Shown: positions 23,936 to 35,269, numbered from the stretch's first letter. The stretch is 64,000 nt of DNA from Gliomastix tumulicola (GCA_001599755.1 BCHX01000005.1:2724409-2788408), one strand, 5' to 3'. A program made the numbers and translations. Notes: generated by a model from the sequence alone, not told the origin.

Positions 23936-24961
23936 ATGGCTGCTAATTCGCTGTCCGGCTTTGACGTCCTCCTGCTCGATATCGGTGAGAAAGACAAAAT
24001 GCCCGCCCCCTGCTTGGTCTCTTCTGCATACGAGGAAATTGGGATCCGGCTGCACGCGAAATTGTCCGATGATGATGATGTGCGGTGAAGGCTAATGATC
24101 GAGATGCGCTCGTCCGCATACAGAGGGTACCGTTTGTCCCATCTCGTTTGTCAAGGATGTCTTGGTGAGTCGAGACGCAAGACAACCAGCCTCTGGACAC
24201 CATCCCCCTCTCTTCCCCTCCCCCCTCCCCCCTCCCTCCCTCTCTCATACGAGCTCAGCGCCCAGACAGCTTCTCCCGCCGTCGCTCGCTAAGTCGTTGG
24301 TGTGCCATCCTCCCCCCGCTCACCACTGCGATATCTCTAGTTCCCCTACGCTCTAGACTCCCTGCCCAAGGTCCTCGACGAGCAGTGGGACAGCCCCAGC
24401 TTCGCCCAGTACCGCGATGCCTTCCCAGAAGAGTACCGCAATGACAAGGCCGCCCTCGAGGCGCACGTCCGCGACCTCGTCGCCCGAGACGTCAAGGTCG
24501 CCTACCTGAAGGCCCTCCAGGGCCACCTCTGGCAAACGGGCTACGACTCGGGCGAGCTCAAGGCGCCCCTCTTCCCCGACGTGGCGCCCTTCCTGAAGGA
24601 AGCTCACGCCGCTGGCAAGAAGATCATCATCTACTCGTCGGGCTCCGTCCCAGCGCAGCAGCTCTTCTTTGGTCACACGGACGCCGACCCCTCCAACCTG
24701 AGACCTCTCATCTCTGACTGGTTCGACACCGTCAATGCGGGGTCCAAGATCGACGCCGCCAGCTACAGTGCCATCCTCGCACAGCACCCGGACGTCTCCC
24801 CCGCACGCTGGCTCTTCCTCAGCGACAACCTCAAGGAGGTCGACGCCGCTTTAACGGCGGGACTGCGAAGCCTGCCCGTCGTCCGCCCGGGCAACGCGCC
24901 GCTGCCAGAGGAGCACCCCCTGTCTGCGGTCGCCGTGACGCAATTCCTCTACGGAGCTTGA
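23936..24961 (+). CDS. UTR4: Enolase-phosphatase E1 (methionine salvage)
   Basis: Bifunctional HAD-family enzyme of the methionine salvage pathway; it enolises and dephosphorylates 2,3-diketo-5-methylthiopentyl-1-phosphate. Three exons (23936-23984, 24124-24164, 24341-24961) give 236 residues. The nucleophile motif DIEGT (D15, E17) is created across the first splice junction, which changes the phase-1 G into GAG; the next intron splits FVKDVL|FPYALD. Further family blocks are KIIIYSSGSVPAQQLFFGHT (HAD motif II region) and WLFLSDNLKEVDAA (motif III). Length equals the family norm. The second exon is only 41 nt. The gene is convergent with Bmt2. Confidence 0.93.
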
Positions 24962-25493
24962 TAGTCGCTCAGATTCATCATTCTTTGCTACGATGAGGTT
25001 GATAGAAGACACCTTTTCCTCTTCCCCATAGCTTTCTCAGTTTGTCTGGCCAATCATCTCGCCATGCGAGCTTGCCGACGAGGAAGGACACATCATATTC
25101 AGGCATCCCTCAATTGACGATCAGAGGATGAAAAAGAAGAAGAGTGACAGAACTCGGACGTCCGCCGAGTGGCCGTGTACTATTGGCTCCTTGACTATCA
25201 CAGCTCCTCCCCCCCTTGATGCAGGAGGGACAGAAGAGCATGGAATCCCGTGCCGAAAGGGGGCATGATCCTCATAAGTGTCGTGTCTCGAAAGTGGACG
25301 GGCAGGTATCTTTGGAGTCAGACGCTTCCCTCCACCTCAGATCGGCGGTGCACAGTGTACTCGAGGAAATCCGCCCCTCCCCCTTCAGATATGCACCCTC
25401 GTGTTTCATCGTGGTGTGTCGCCCGTCGTGAGGATTGGTCCCGTCGACCAGAGAGATGGTGGGCTTCGCTGGACACTCTGTAAATGACGTCGA
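24962..25493. other. Convergent 3' region
   Basis: 532 bp between the enolase-phosphatase and Bmt2 stop codons. No gene seen. Confidence 0.55.
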
Positions 25494-26372
25494 TCACGGT
25501 ATGGCGCTCCCGCCCAGCGTGATGACGAAATTATTTCGTGTCTTGCCTGGGTTGACCTCCTTCTTCGGGAAGTTCGCAACATCCCCTTTCCTCCCATCCT
25601 CCGTCCTCCTCCACAGGGTGTAGGTTAGCTTCTGCGTCAGCTTGTCCCGTATCTTCTCGTAGCCTAGCGCGCTCATAATCTCTTCGAACCTCTGCGCCGT
25701 GAAGTACCGTGAGTTCGTAACGCAGCTCCGCGGGAGGACGACGAATAGACACGGGAAAATACGTTCCTCTCCCTCGGCCACCTCCATCCTGCTCTTCTCG
25801 TGCAAGAACTTGACCGTCCGAGCTAGCATCTGGCCGCGTCCCGCAGCATTGGGCACAAAATTCAGCACCAGGCTCAGCGAGATGATGTCAAACTTATCCT
25901 CCTCCCCAGACGGCAGGGGCCGCTCCATAAAGTCCTGCTGCAGGATACCGGTCTCCTGACTGTGTAGGTCGATGTGGACCACATCGAAGATGCCACTCGT
26001 CGAGCAGGCGTTGCCCGTGCTCAGCGCGCCGACCTCAAGCATCTTGACTGGCCGCCCGCGCATCTCGAGGACGGATGCCGGGAGCCACTGTAGGAGTACT
26101 TTTGACGTATCGCCCCCGCGCTCCTGGCTCTGGCCCTGGAGGCTGGCCTGCTGGTAGTGGTCCAGTCCTCCCATTTTGGCGAGCTCCTCGGCGATGGCGG
26201 CCTCCTTGGCCTTGTCGCCCTTGGAAATAGCCTGAAGTCGCTGCTTCTCGAGCTGGTGGTGGCTGTTGATGAGGGATCGGCTGGCTTTGCGTGACATGGT
26301 GCGCGACGATCTGGAGAGCGGGGGTCGGCCGGCCTTGAGACTCTTGAGAGTCTGCTTCTTTCCTGAGACCAT
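25494..26372 (-). CDS. BMT2: 25S rRNA adenine-N1 methyltransferase (Bmt2 type)
   Basis: Bmt2 makes m1A in helix 65 of 25S rRNA in the nucleolus. Single exon, 292 residues. The N-terminal 60 residues are very basic (SGKKQTLKSLKAGRPPLSR and SRKASRSLINSHHQLEKQR), as in the family. LDHYQQASLQGQSQERGGD precedes a class I methyltransferase fold: motif I MLEVGALSTGNACS at about residue 110, acidic strand VHIDLHS, motif IV-like FDIISLSLVLNFVP. These blocks and their order match the yeast Bmt2 family. The ATG is the first in frame. It is head to head with the uL23 gene with 491 bp between, so both ribosome-related genes may share control elements. Confidence 0.88.
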   Translation of the reverse strand: MVSGKKQTLKSLKAGRPPLSRSSRTMSRKASRSLINSHHQLEKQRLQAISKGDKAKEAAIAEELAKMGGLDHYQQASLQGQSQERGGDTSKVLLQWLPASVLEMRGRPVKMLEVGALSTGNACSTSGIFDVVHIDLHSQETGILQQDFMERPLPSGEEDKFDIISLSLVLNFVPNAAGRGQMLARTVKFLHEKSRMEVAEGEERIFPCLFVVLPRSCVTNSRYFTAQRFEEIMSALGYEKIRDKLTQKLTYTLWRRTEDGRKGDVANFPKKEVNPGKTRNNFVITLGGSAIP

Positions 26373-26863
26373 TGCGACGAGGTGACGTGTGCAATTGTCC
26401 AGGTATCAGAAGTCGTCAGTACCGAGATATGGTCGAGTGAGACGGTCCTCGCAACTCGTGAGCAGCTGAATCAAGTCACGCGAAGACCCCAGAATTCCGA
26501 CTACATCCTAAATATCCTGTCCGGCATTGTCATTCAGTTGCCGGATGGATTTGCATATTATCAAAGAAAACCAGAAAATACGTTGCTTGAAGCCAATGTG
26601 AAAACACTTCAGCAAACATCCTCATCCACGAACAGGTTCATTTCAACATCACGTGATCTAGAGAAACCCATAGACGTTAATTCAGCCAATCACCGGGCCT
26701 AATTCTAGTCAACCCTAATCAAGCGCCCCACACACATTGCGATTTCCACCACCACGAGAAATTTCGAGCCCTTGGAAATAGTTTCACTCCCATCCACGAC
26801 TCAACTTAACCCAACAGCACAACCTCCCAACTTCCTTGTGCTCGACCGCCAACCCTCGTCACA
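26373..26863. other. Divergent promoter region, Bmt2 and uL23
   Basis: 491 bp between two ribosome-related genes. Contains the palindromic CACGTG box, a CCAAT box and a telomere-like AACCCTAA word listed separately. No ORF supported. Confidence 0.6.
26648..26718. promoter_or_regulatory. CACGTG palindrome, CCAAT and AACCCTAA words in shared ribosomal promoter
   Basis: A perfect 10-bp palindrome ATCACGTGAT lies at 26648-26657, CCAAT at 26686-26690 and AACCCTAA at 26711-26718, between 146 and 216 nt upstream of the uL23 ATG. Cbf1-type (CACGTG) and Tbf1/telobox-type (CCCTAA) sites are known at ribosomal protein genes in several ascomycetes. The words are seen directly; their use is inference. 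Confidence 0.45.
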
Positions 26864-27657
26864 ATGGCCCCTACTAAGAAAGGTACGACTTGAGCCAACA
26901 CAAATTCCGAACATCGAATACAATGGAGGACCACGAGCGATTCTGGGCTGGACCTTGGAGCGAACCCGAAACGACTTGAAGAAAATATACATACCGAAGA
27001 TATATATATACTCGGGGGGTCGTTTGGGACGCATCATGGCAGCAGCAGATTTTGCGAGTTCTTTTCTATAAGGGCGATTGCTGATGCGAGTTCTTCTATA
27101 GCCGCCTCTAAGGGCTCCAAGCAGGCCAACGCTGCTGCGAAGGCTGCTCTCAAGGGTGTATGTTTTCCCCCCGCTCCACGATCACCTCCTTACCGTACTG
27201 ACAAGCTATCGCAGACCAACGGCAAGAAGCAGCGCAAGGTCCGCCTGACCACCTCCTTCCACCGCCCCAAGACCTTCACCACCACGCGCTCGCCCAAGTT
27301 CCCGCGCAGGTCGATCCCGCACCAGCCCCGCCTCGACGAGCACAAGATTGTCGTGCACCCTCTCAACACCGAGAGCGCCATGAAGAAGATGGAGGAGCAC
27401 AACACCCTCATCTTCATCGTCGACGTCAAGGCCAACAAGGCCCAGATCAAGCAGGCCCTCAAGAAGCTCTACGACATCGACACGCTCAAGATCAACACCC
27501 TCGTCCGGTAGGTGCCCTTCGCGAGTGTTCATGAAAAGGAACGGGCTGTACTGACAATGATTGCTTTAGCCCCGATGGTACCAAGAAGGCCTACGTCCGC
27601 CTCACCCCTGACGTCGATGCTCTCGACATCGCTGCCAACAAGCTGTCCCTCGTGTAA
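26864..27657 (+). CDS. RPL25: 60S ribosomal protein uL23 (RPL25 / L23a)
   Basis: Large-subunit protein at the tunnel exit, binding 25S rRNA and docking SRP and nascent-chain factors. Four exons (26864-26882, 27102-27157, 27215-27507, 27570-27657) give 151 residues starting [20 protein letters not shown]. The basic N-terminal tail, the [27 protein letters not shown] block and the C-terminal [20 protein letters not shown] fold core are diagnostic, ending in [28 protein letters not shown]. The first exon is only 19 nt and is followed by the largest intron of the gene (219 nt), the usual arrangement in ribosomal protein genes. The end of that intron carries a duplicated acceptor-like segment (see findings). 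Confidence 0.96.
27053..27101 (+). repeat. Duplicated splice-acceptor segment at end of RPL25 intron 1
   Basis: TGCGAGTTCTTTTCTATAAG at 27053-27072 and TGCGAGTTCTTCTATAG at 27085-27101 are near-identical direct copies. The second is the acceptor that gives the correct protein. The first also ends in AG; its use would add an in-frame TAG (27099-27101). Confidence 0.8.
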
Positions 27658-28182
27658 AGGAACTTATATCGACTGGGAAGGGCACGAAGGCATGGTATTT
27701 GGGTTGTTTTGGTCACGAACTTCAGAGCACAAGGCATTGGGAAAACGGCGCACTAGATCATTTTTTCAAGGGAATACCAAAAAAGACGATGATGAATTCA
27801 AGGACCAAACACTTTCCCAACCTTAGCTAAAATGCGCCTCTCTCTCTCCAAATGTTGCCGGGCTCAGACCTTCTTTCCAGGGCCAGGCCGACATGTAGTC
27901 TTGACTCGAGTAGGTGGTACCTGACCAGTTTGCGTGAATGATGGAGGTGTATTCTATTCTACTATACAGATGATCCAGTGTCATACATATTCCTCAATGG
28001 CACGTCTGCTGCCTGCCATTCCTTTTGAACAGGTCGTAGTATACAATGCAACGCCAGCAACATATCTCGGCCGCATGGCGCACACGCCAGTATCATCGCC
28101 GAGTTTTTCATCGTACATCGGCCGTCCAGTGCCCTCGTTCGCGGGCCGCTCGTTGTCTTGCCGGACTCATCGGTCATCCTCC
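27658..28182. other. Convergent 3' region, uL23 and Tim8
   Basis: 525 bp between stop codons; 3' UTRs expected. No gene seen. Confidence 0.55.
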
Positions 28183-28571
28183 TCAACCACGCATCGAGTT
28201 CAGGTGCTTGACCGTCAGGAAGTTGAGATCCATGAATCGGTTCACACAGTTCGCTAGGCACCCCTCCTCGCCGCTGTCAAGCTTCCCACTCTTCACGGCG
28301 CCAGGCACGCACTTGTTCCAGCAGACCTGCGTGAGCTGGTGTGTCTCTGTAAGACGACCTGTCAGTAATAGATCTCTCGCACTCTTCTTCCGCATCCTGA
28401 GCCTGGGGCAAGGGAAGGAAGAGCGCAGGGTGTGACAGGAAGGGGCAACGGACGAGTCTGGATCTGGGCGCGCTGCTGCTGGTTCCCGAGGAACTGGCGA
28501 AGCTCAGCCTTGTCGGCGTCGTTGAGCCTGTCAAGGTCGAGGTTGCCGACGGCGCTCTGAGCTGCGTTCAT
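28183..28571 (-). CDS. TIM8: Mitochondrial import protein Tim8
   Basis: Small Tim chaperone of the intermembrane space that, with Tim13, escorts hydrophobic precursors to TIM22/TIM23. Two exons (28571-28454, 28346-28183) give 93 residues. The twin CX3C signature is complete: CWNKC and CLANC, separated by 16 residues, flanked by the two amphipathic helices ([19 protein letters not shown] and [18 protein letters not shown]). No presequence, as expected for Mia40 substrates. The intron uses an unusual donor (GTCCGT); it is the only donor in the needed phase and the resulting [17 protein letters not shown] spacing fits the family. Followed on the same strand by the Mg transporter gene upstream in coordinate. 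Confidence 0.9.
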
Positions 28572-29349
28572 TGTGACTGATGTTGAGGAACCTTCGGGGC
28601 TCTAGATTGGTTCGCGATGGCTTTTGCTTGAGTGGTAATAGCCGGGCTGGTGATGGTAGTTTGATAGCGGTAGAGTCATGGATGGTATTGAAATTTGAGC
28701 TTTCGAGATTTCTAGATGGAAAAGGCTGCCAATCATTGGCCCGCGTCGCTTCAGATCGACCCACCTCATCCGCCGCCTCAACTAACTACCCTATATCTTT
28801 TGCGTGATTGAGGGCTTGGTGGTGAATCAGATCAACTTGTATTGCGTTCGTTACAACAAATAGTATTTTGCAAGTGTATGCTGGTCGCAGCTTTTTTCGG
28901 TGCTTTGAATCGCATGATGTTTGATGTCTGTTTCTTTTACCCAATTTGTTAGAAGTGGTGGCGGCGTAGCCCACTGTGCGCCACTGCTGGTCTATACAAC
29001 TGTGAGACGAGGAGCAATCATCTTCGCCAGGCGTACAGGAATGATTCACTATGACTCAAGCATGGATGACAGTCCTCGTCAACAAATGCCTAGGCCTTGT
29101 CTTGCACATCGCACTGAAATCCCAATTTAGACATGTCATAGGAGGGAGCATCTAAGTTAAGTCAGATATTATATATCATGAACTTATGCACACTAACTAT
29201 ACTAATGATCTTGGACACCCGAAAGTATTACCAGTTGAGCTCTCACACAACACACAGACCATCCGACAATTACCGACAGACATTATATACCCTCCTACAA
29301 CCGTACCATGCCCCGGGCAGACGGAGGAAAGCAATCAACCAGGCCAAAT
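28572..29349. other. Intergenic region between Tim8 and Mnr2-like gene
   Basis: 778 bp holding the Tim8 promoter and the 3' end region of the Mg transporter. AT-rich at 29150-29300. No gene seen. Confidence 0.55.
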
Positions 29350-31270
29350 TTAAATCCAATGAGCCCAGCGGGCCCATCCAAGAATCAAAGCGCATAGAAG
29401 AGCCATGCATGAGATGATGCCGAAGAACGGCGCAAGATTATGATCCCCTGCCGTCATGAACGGAACAGGAACGTTCATCCCGAACACGCCACTGACCAGG
29501 TTAAGAGGCACTAGGACGGATGCCAGGAAGGTGATCTTGCTCAGTACGCGGTTGGTGTCCGTACCCTGGGAAATGCTGTTAATGGACAGCGTGGCCAGGT
29601 AATTGCTGTGCGCGCGCGCAAGGATCTTCTCGAAATGTCCCAGGTTAGTCGCCATGGTCACGACGTGATCTTGGATGTCACCCAGATACATGCCGATGTC
29701 CATGCGAGGCGTGACCTGGTAGTTCTCGTTGCAGCGCTTGGTGAAGCCGCGGAGAACATCCGCCTTGCCGCCGAGGAGGCGAAGCAAAGCCATACAGTTC
29801 TTCCGAACCTGACCGATGCGTCGAAGGAAGGCGCTTGAATCGTCGTCACGCATGACGAACACCTCGTCCTCAATGGCATCGGCCTCAAGCTCAATCTGCC
29901 GGATGACGGGACCGAACTCATCGACAATGTTGTCACTGCAAATCAGAACTGTCAGTACTTTGTTGCAACCAGGTTCACGGAGTATCGACTTACATGAGAG
30001 CATAGCAGATCCAGTCGCTGCTGAGCGAGACATAGTCCTTCAGAGCCGTGATTCTCTTACGTACTTGAGTGGCATGAGAATTTGGAGCAAAGCTGAAGCT
30101 CAAGGTGCCCTCTCGGAACACAACCACATATGTATTGAAAGGCTCAAATTCCTTGCCGTCCTCTTCCTCAACGACACTGAAGGACCTGAAGCAGGCAAAG
30201 TAGTAGGACGGGAAGAGCTCAATCTTCTCACGAGCTTCCTGGGTGATGATGTCCTCAATGGTGAGCGGATGGATGCCAAAGGCCTTGCAGATGCCCTGGA
30301 CTTCCTCCTTGGTCACATTATTACAGTTGAGCCACCACACACCATCAGCCTCATCCCTTGGAAGTTCGAACAGGCCACGGATGTCCTCGCCAGGCAAGAC
30401 AAGATCAGCCATCTCAGCGGCATGGATGGTCGACTCCCAAGCGGAGGAGAAGAAGCTGAAGCGGTTGTTATCAGCCGAGGTAGGCTGGTGAGCCGCCGGG
30501 GCCTTCGCATGAATGGCCTCCTCTGCCGCCTCCTTCTCTCTCAGGACCGAGTCGTCAGATGGGATATCGAGGAAATCCCCACCACTCGTGACGACGGTGC
30601 GATTATTATCCGTGGTCGTCGCGGGCCTCAAGTCCTGAAAGCCGGGGGCCTCTTCGCGGGTCTGCTCGCGCGATACCTTCTCAGTGTTGATGAAGTTCTC
30701 GAGGAAATCGAAGTCGATGTAGAGCTGATCCTTGCGATGGCTGTCCTGGAGAGGGAAGCACACGTCTTCCTCGACAGTCTTGTTCGTGTAGATGCTCGGG
30801 TCCCTCTCGAGAGTGTGCGGCTTGCTGCGGTAGCTCCGACGGCTCGAGATGGACATGGCCCGGGCAGGACCATCTTCACCCTCACCCTTGGGCTCCGAGA
30901 AGGACATCTCCCGCTCCCGGCGCCGCGCAGCAGCGAAAGCCTTGACCGAGTTGGGAGGGGACACAGAACGGCCATCAGGGATCGTCTCAACGGTCCCACG
31001 ACGGGTGCGTCGGCTGGGAGGACGAGTATCGCCCGCCCCATCTTCATCAACGACAGCCTCCTCGAAGTCGCGAACGAGGATTGTCGGGGTCTCCGGCGCA
31101 TTCTCCATCTGGCGTGCACCATAGAGGCTATCGAAAGTGCCTCGGCGAGGGCGCTCGGCCCTCTGAGTGGACGCCGAAGGGTGACGGTGACGGTGGTCAT
31201 CGAGCTCGGGGACTGGGGTGTCATACCCAGGGTCGGAACCCATGTCGAGGTTGTCAGAGCGGTCAGACAT
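29350..31270 (-). CDS. CorA-type Mg2+ transporter (Mnr2/Alr family)
   Basis: Two exons (31270-29994, 29935-29350) give 620 residues. The N-terminal third is hydrophilic and rich in Ser/Arg/acidic residues. The CorA cytosolic funnel follows (HPLTIEDIITQEAREKIELFPSYYF is the family block), then long helices and two C-terminal transmembrane segments. The first of these ends in the signature FGMN, with GMN at 578-580, the Mg2+ selectivity loop. The long extension and final short tail match the fungal Mnr2/Alr group; Mnr2 is vacuolar, Alr1/2 plasma-membrane, and sequence alone does not decide. The splice restores YALI|DNIVDEFG. The opposite strand carries a 501-codon ORF that I treat as a shadow. 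Confidence 0.92.
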
Positions 31271-32631
31271 CTTGACTGTATTTGCGAGTACGGCTGGGTT
31301 CGAAGTCGAAAGGCGTTGTGATCGAATTATTGAACTGCGGTTGCCGATGACTATATTCGTCGATTCGATATTGAAATTGCACCCGGATAAAGAGAAACCA
31401 CCACCTGCGAAGTTGCGCTGATTCTATGCACTGAATGACATGGTAGTTGTCGAATATTCAAAGCCCCTGTCCTAGTACAGAGCGCACACTCGGCGCGCGT
31501 GTGTCGCGCCGAGTTTCCTTGACGGTGTCAACGTGGAGCTTGCTTCCGGTACGTTTCCCGGAGGCAGACGGTTTTAATAGGTTGGAGAGCAAGGCTCAGA
31601 GAATGTTGTTGTATAGCGTGAGTGCGGCCCGTGAAATCCAGCTAAGGAGGCTGCTTGAGCACTTCGCTATAGGCCCAGACCCGGGGGCTAGTGAGCGAAG
31701 AGTGGATGGTGGGCTGGAGGGCGAGTTGAGCCAACTTGAAGGTTGACGAAGATATGGCCGTAACGGCGGGCGATGTAGATAGAAGATGATAGGGTAGAAG
31801 ACGGAGCTCCTACGGGATGATCAGAGGATAGCAACTTCTGGACTAAATAGCCTCAGGGGGTCCGTTGTCTCAGAAGCCGTTATCGCTGTGTCGCGGTTCC
31901 TAGGGCTTCCCGGATGGCGGAACAAGCTCTGAGCTGTGTCTGAACCTGAATCGTCGTGCCGAAACAGATATCGGACCTGAGGGAACAATAAAGAAATACT
32001 GGGTGCGGTGATCAGCTTTTTGTTAGAGAAAGAATCTCAAAGCTGGGCTGAGGGATTTGTAGTCGAAAGACAAGTGGTGAGGAAATGGGAGAAAAGAGGT
32101 CGAGAAGGTTATGCAAAGTTATTGGAAGGAGAGAAGTGGGCTGCCGTCCCTGCAGAACCTTACCTTACCTAAGGAAAAATTTTGGGCCCCACGGAATGAA
32201 GCCGAGACTGATTGGCTCCAGCAGTTAAGAAGCTGCGAGAGCGGCGAAACAGAGGCTGGAGATGTGCAGGTACTGCTAGGTACCACGGCGTCCCCGCTTT
32301 CACGTGCCCGGCGCAATTTCGCAGCAGATGAGCGGTGCATTGACCGTTCGCAACCCGGGGCTACCTCACAGTACCGTGCTATCGGGATTGGAGACCCCAG
32401 GCACTGTCCACTCAGGCGTCAATCAGCACTTCCATTGCTCAACGTGGTCAATCAGTCCAGTCTTAGGGGAGCAACTCGGTCATCGTCCGTATGACCAAGA
32501 ACCATCAAACCCGCAACGACTACGCAACTACGCCATCCATCAGTTGATCGCATCGGTCTCGCCTCTTGATTCGACCTAGCAGTCCCGACCCGAGAAGCTT
32601 CCCCCAACGCCGCGATTCGTATTGTCCCACC
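31271..32631. other. Divergent intergenic region, Mg transporter and Spc1
   Basis: 1.36 kb, no supportable gene. A CACGTG box at 32301-32306 lies 326 nt upstream of the Spc1 ATG. Confidence 0.55.
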
Positions 32632-33039
32632 ATGGAGGAGGTTCTGGACCAGGTTCGCGATGCCGTCGACGGAATCATTGTATGGGGACCCCGGCATCCA
32701 ACGCAATAGAACAAAGGCTGACGCAGGAGACTGCAGGATTTCGACGGACAAAGACGCGCCGAGGTCATTGCTACGCTACTACTTGCGTTCTCAGCGGTAA
32801 GGGTTGACTACGGCCTGGAACAGGTGGCATCTTCAAGCTAACACATCTAGTTAACATCATTCAACGTCGGGTACATCGCGCAGGATATCGTCCTGGCCGT
32901 CAAGATCGGCCTGGCCGGCACTCTGCTCACGTTTCTCGTCGTCGTCCCGCCCTGGCCGTTCTTCAACAAGAACCCCGTCAAATGGCTGCCGTATCACTCG
33001 CCGCTAGGGACGACCACCACAACCACAACCACAACCTAG
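32632..33039 (+). CDS. SPC1: Signal peptidase complex subunit 1 (Spc1/SPCS1)
   Basis: Small non-catalytic subunit of the ER signal peptidase complex; it shields transmembrane segments from cleavage. Three exons (32632-32679, 32737-32796, 32851-33039) give 98 residues. Family features are the acidic N terminus (MEEVLDQVRDAVDGIIDFDGQ), then the first membrane helix (AEVIATLLLAFSALTSFNVGYI), a short lumenal turn and the second helix (VLAVKIGLAGTLLTFLVVVPPWPFF), ending with NPVKWLPYH. Both ends face the cytosol. The tail closes with nine consecutive threonines encoded by an ACN repeat (33010-33036), which is odd for the family. Convergent with Rbx1, only 192 bp between stop codons. Confidence 0.9.
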
Positions 33040-33231
33040 GCAGGCCATTGGGACAAAGATGTGATGGATGGTTTTGTTTATTGTTGTCTCGCTCTAGGCA
33101 AGCATAATATGACGGACTAGTTCCTGATGCAGTATAGACCCCCAATGCTCCAGTCGTGTCGTGAATCGAAGTGCTTTCTTTCGTGTGCGTAGTCGTGGTC
33201 TCGTGTCCAAGTGGCTATGCGCGGGACGATC

Positions 33232-33750
<519 letters not shown>

Positions 33751-35269
33751 GGCGGGAGGGTCCGGCGTGAGCGGTCGTTTTTTAAATGTGAATGTGAAGG
33801 CCTGGTTTGGTTGGCGAGAGGGAGAGAATGGAGGTCAATATGGCGGCCTTGATCGTGGCGAGTAGGTGAGAAGGAAAATGGCAGAAACGTGAGACGGATA
33901 TTTTCTGTGTCACGTTTGGGAGCCAGGAGGGTTCTCAGCAGAGCTTCGGTGGGGGAGGAGGTGACGGGACCTGGAAGTTGCAAGGCTGACCTCGAGGTTG
34001 CCACCCCACTCTCAGCCTAGATACCCTAGACCTATAAGTGCTACATCAACCGTGCTCGCGCTTTGTTGTGCTACATCTGTTGTCTCCTCCCCCTTTGAAT
34101 CCAGGTTGTTTGTCTTTGAGTATTCTATTGCATTCACCCAGGCATGCGCAAGTCCTGGAGAAATTCACCAAGCTTCCACGCTTCTAGCGCGAGGGCAGTC
34201 CAGCACCAATGATCACCTTGACGACGTGGTTCCATACCAGCCGATGATTCAAGCTATGGGGCACGTTGGGCTAGCGAACCCGGCATGGGCTGGTGCCTTC
34301 GATACCTGATATATCGTTTGCCACCACATCCAGGGGATCCCAGGGGATCTCAGGGGATCGTTGCCATGTGCTTTGCGAACCCCGTGTCCTTTTTAATCAA
34401 ACGAGAACAGCCAGTAAGATCAGTCGATTACCCAGAGTGAAGTTGGAGAGACGCATGGCAGGATCCATGCGCAACAATGGAAAGTGACTGCAGGCGGGGG
34501 TCTTGCAACCAACAACAGCGCCAATCCGCCACCAATGAATCGCGTTTGACGATGAGAGGCATGGCAACCAGCTCCTGTGACCAGCGCCCGCGCCCAGCAC
34601 AAGCCTTGGTGGAGCTTATTTATAGATACCCGACGGTACCGTGGCAAGTCTCGAACTGGGAGGCCGAACAACGCATTGATAAGGCATGAGGCAACCAAAT
34701 GTGCACTATCAGCCACTGCCAACGAGCCGCCCGGACCCGCTTTCAGCCAAGTGGGCTGGGCTGCGCCGCGCCTGACGTTGGAGGTTGGAACTTTCAGTGG
34801 GTGAAGTGGGCGCCTCTAGTGGTCGGGTGGCTTCCAGCAGGGACTTCCAGCAGTCACCACCCGCTGAAGGCAGCCCAGCCTCTAACCAGCCGAACCCAGC
34901 CCGGTCGCTGACTTCTTCTCTTCCCTTCCTCCTCCTCCTCCCGCAGGCTCTTCTTCTTCTTCAACCAACCATCCCCCTCCCCCTCGATTCACCGTAGGAT
35001 CGCACGAACAATGCTCACGCCTACACACCCGGCAAATGACCCAACTACCACGACCATCCTCTTCACTTCAGCTGATCCGCAAACACTATCACCACCCGAC
35101 ACTCGGTTACTAGGCTCTTAGGCGCATCCATTATCGCTAGCCCTGCCTCCTCAACCGCCGCCTCCTACCAACACACCAATACTGCGACTACGTGCCGCCG
35201 CACTATTCTGGCTACGCCCTCCTCAGCCCTCACTCTCAACACTACATCGATCAACCCCCGGCGCCAAAG
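33751..35269. other. Divergent intergenic region, Rbx1 and Edc1-like gene
   Basis: 1.5 kb. Contains a 10-bp triplicate repeat at 34331-34360 and a CT/AC-rich stretch from about 34900 to 35165, probably the leader of the downstream gene. No gene seen. Confidence 0.55.
34331..34360. repeat. 10-bp tandem repeat, three copies
   Basis: CAGGGGATCN occurs three times in direct succession, differing only in the last base. Confidence 0.9.

Noticed and set aside
24190..24250. CT-rich tract inside an intron of the enolase-phosphatase gene
   Set aside because: Considered as a regulatory repeat, but CT tracts are common in fungal introns and leaders; nothing more specific is visible.
29816..31321. 501-codon plus-strand ORF opposite the Mg transporter gene
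   Set aside because: Antisense shadow of a GC-rich coding exon. It ignores the transporter intron, has no recognisable domain, and the minus-strand reading has a full CorA signature.
35192..35269. Upstream extension of the Edc1-like protein by 26 residues
   Set aside because: The extension begins at GTG, not ATG; the first ATG in frame is 35270.
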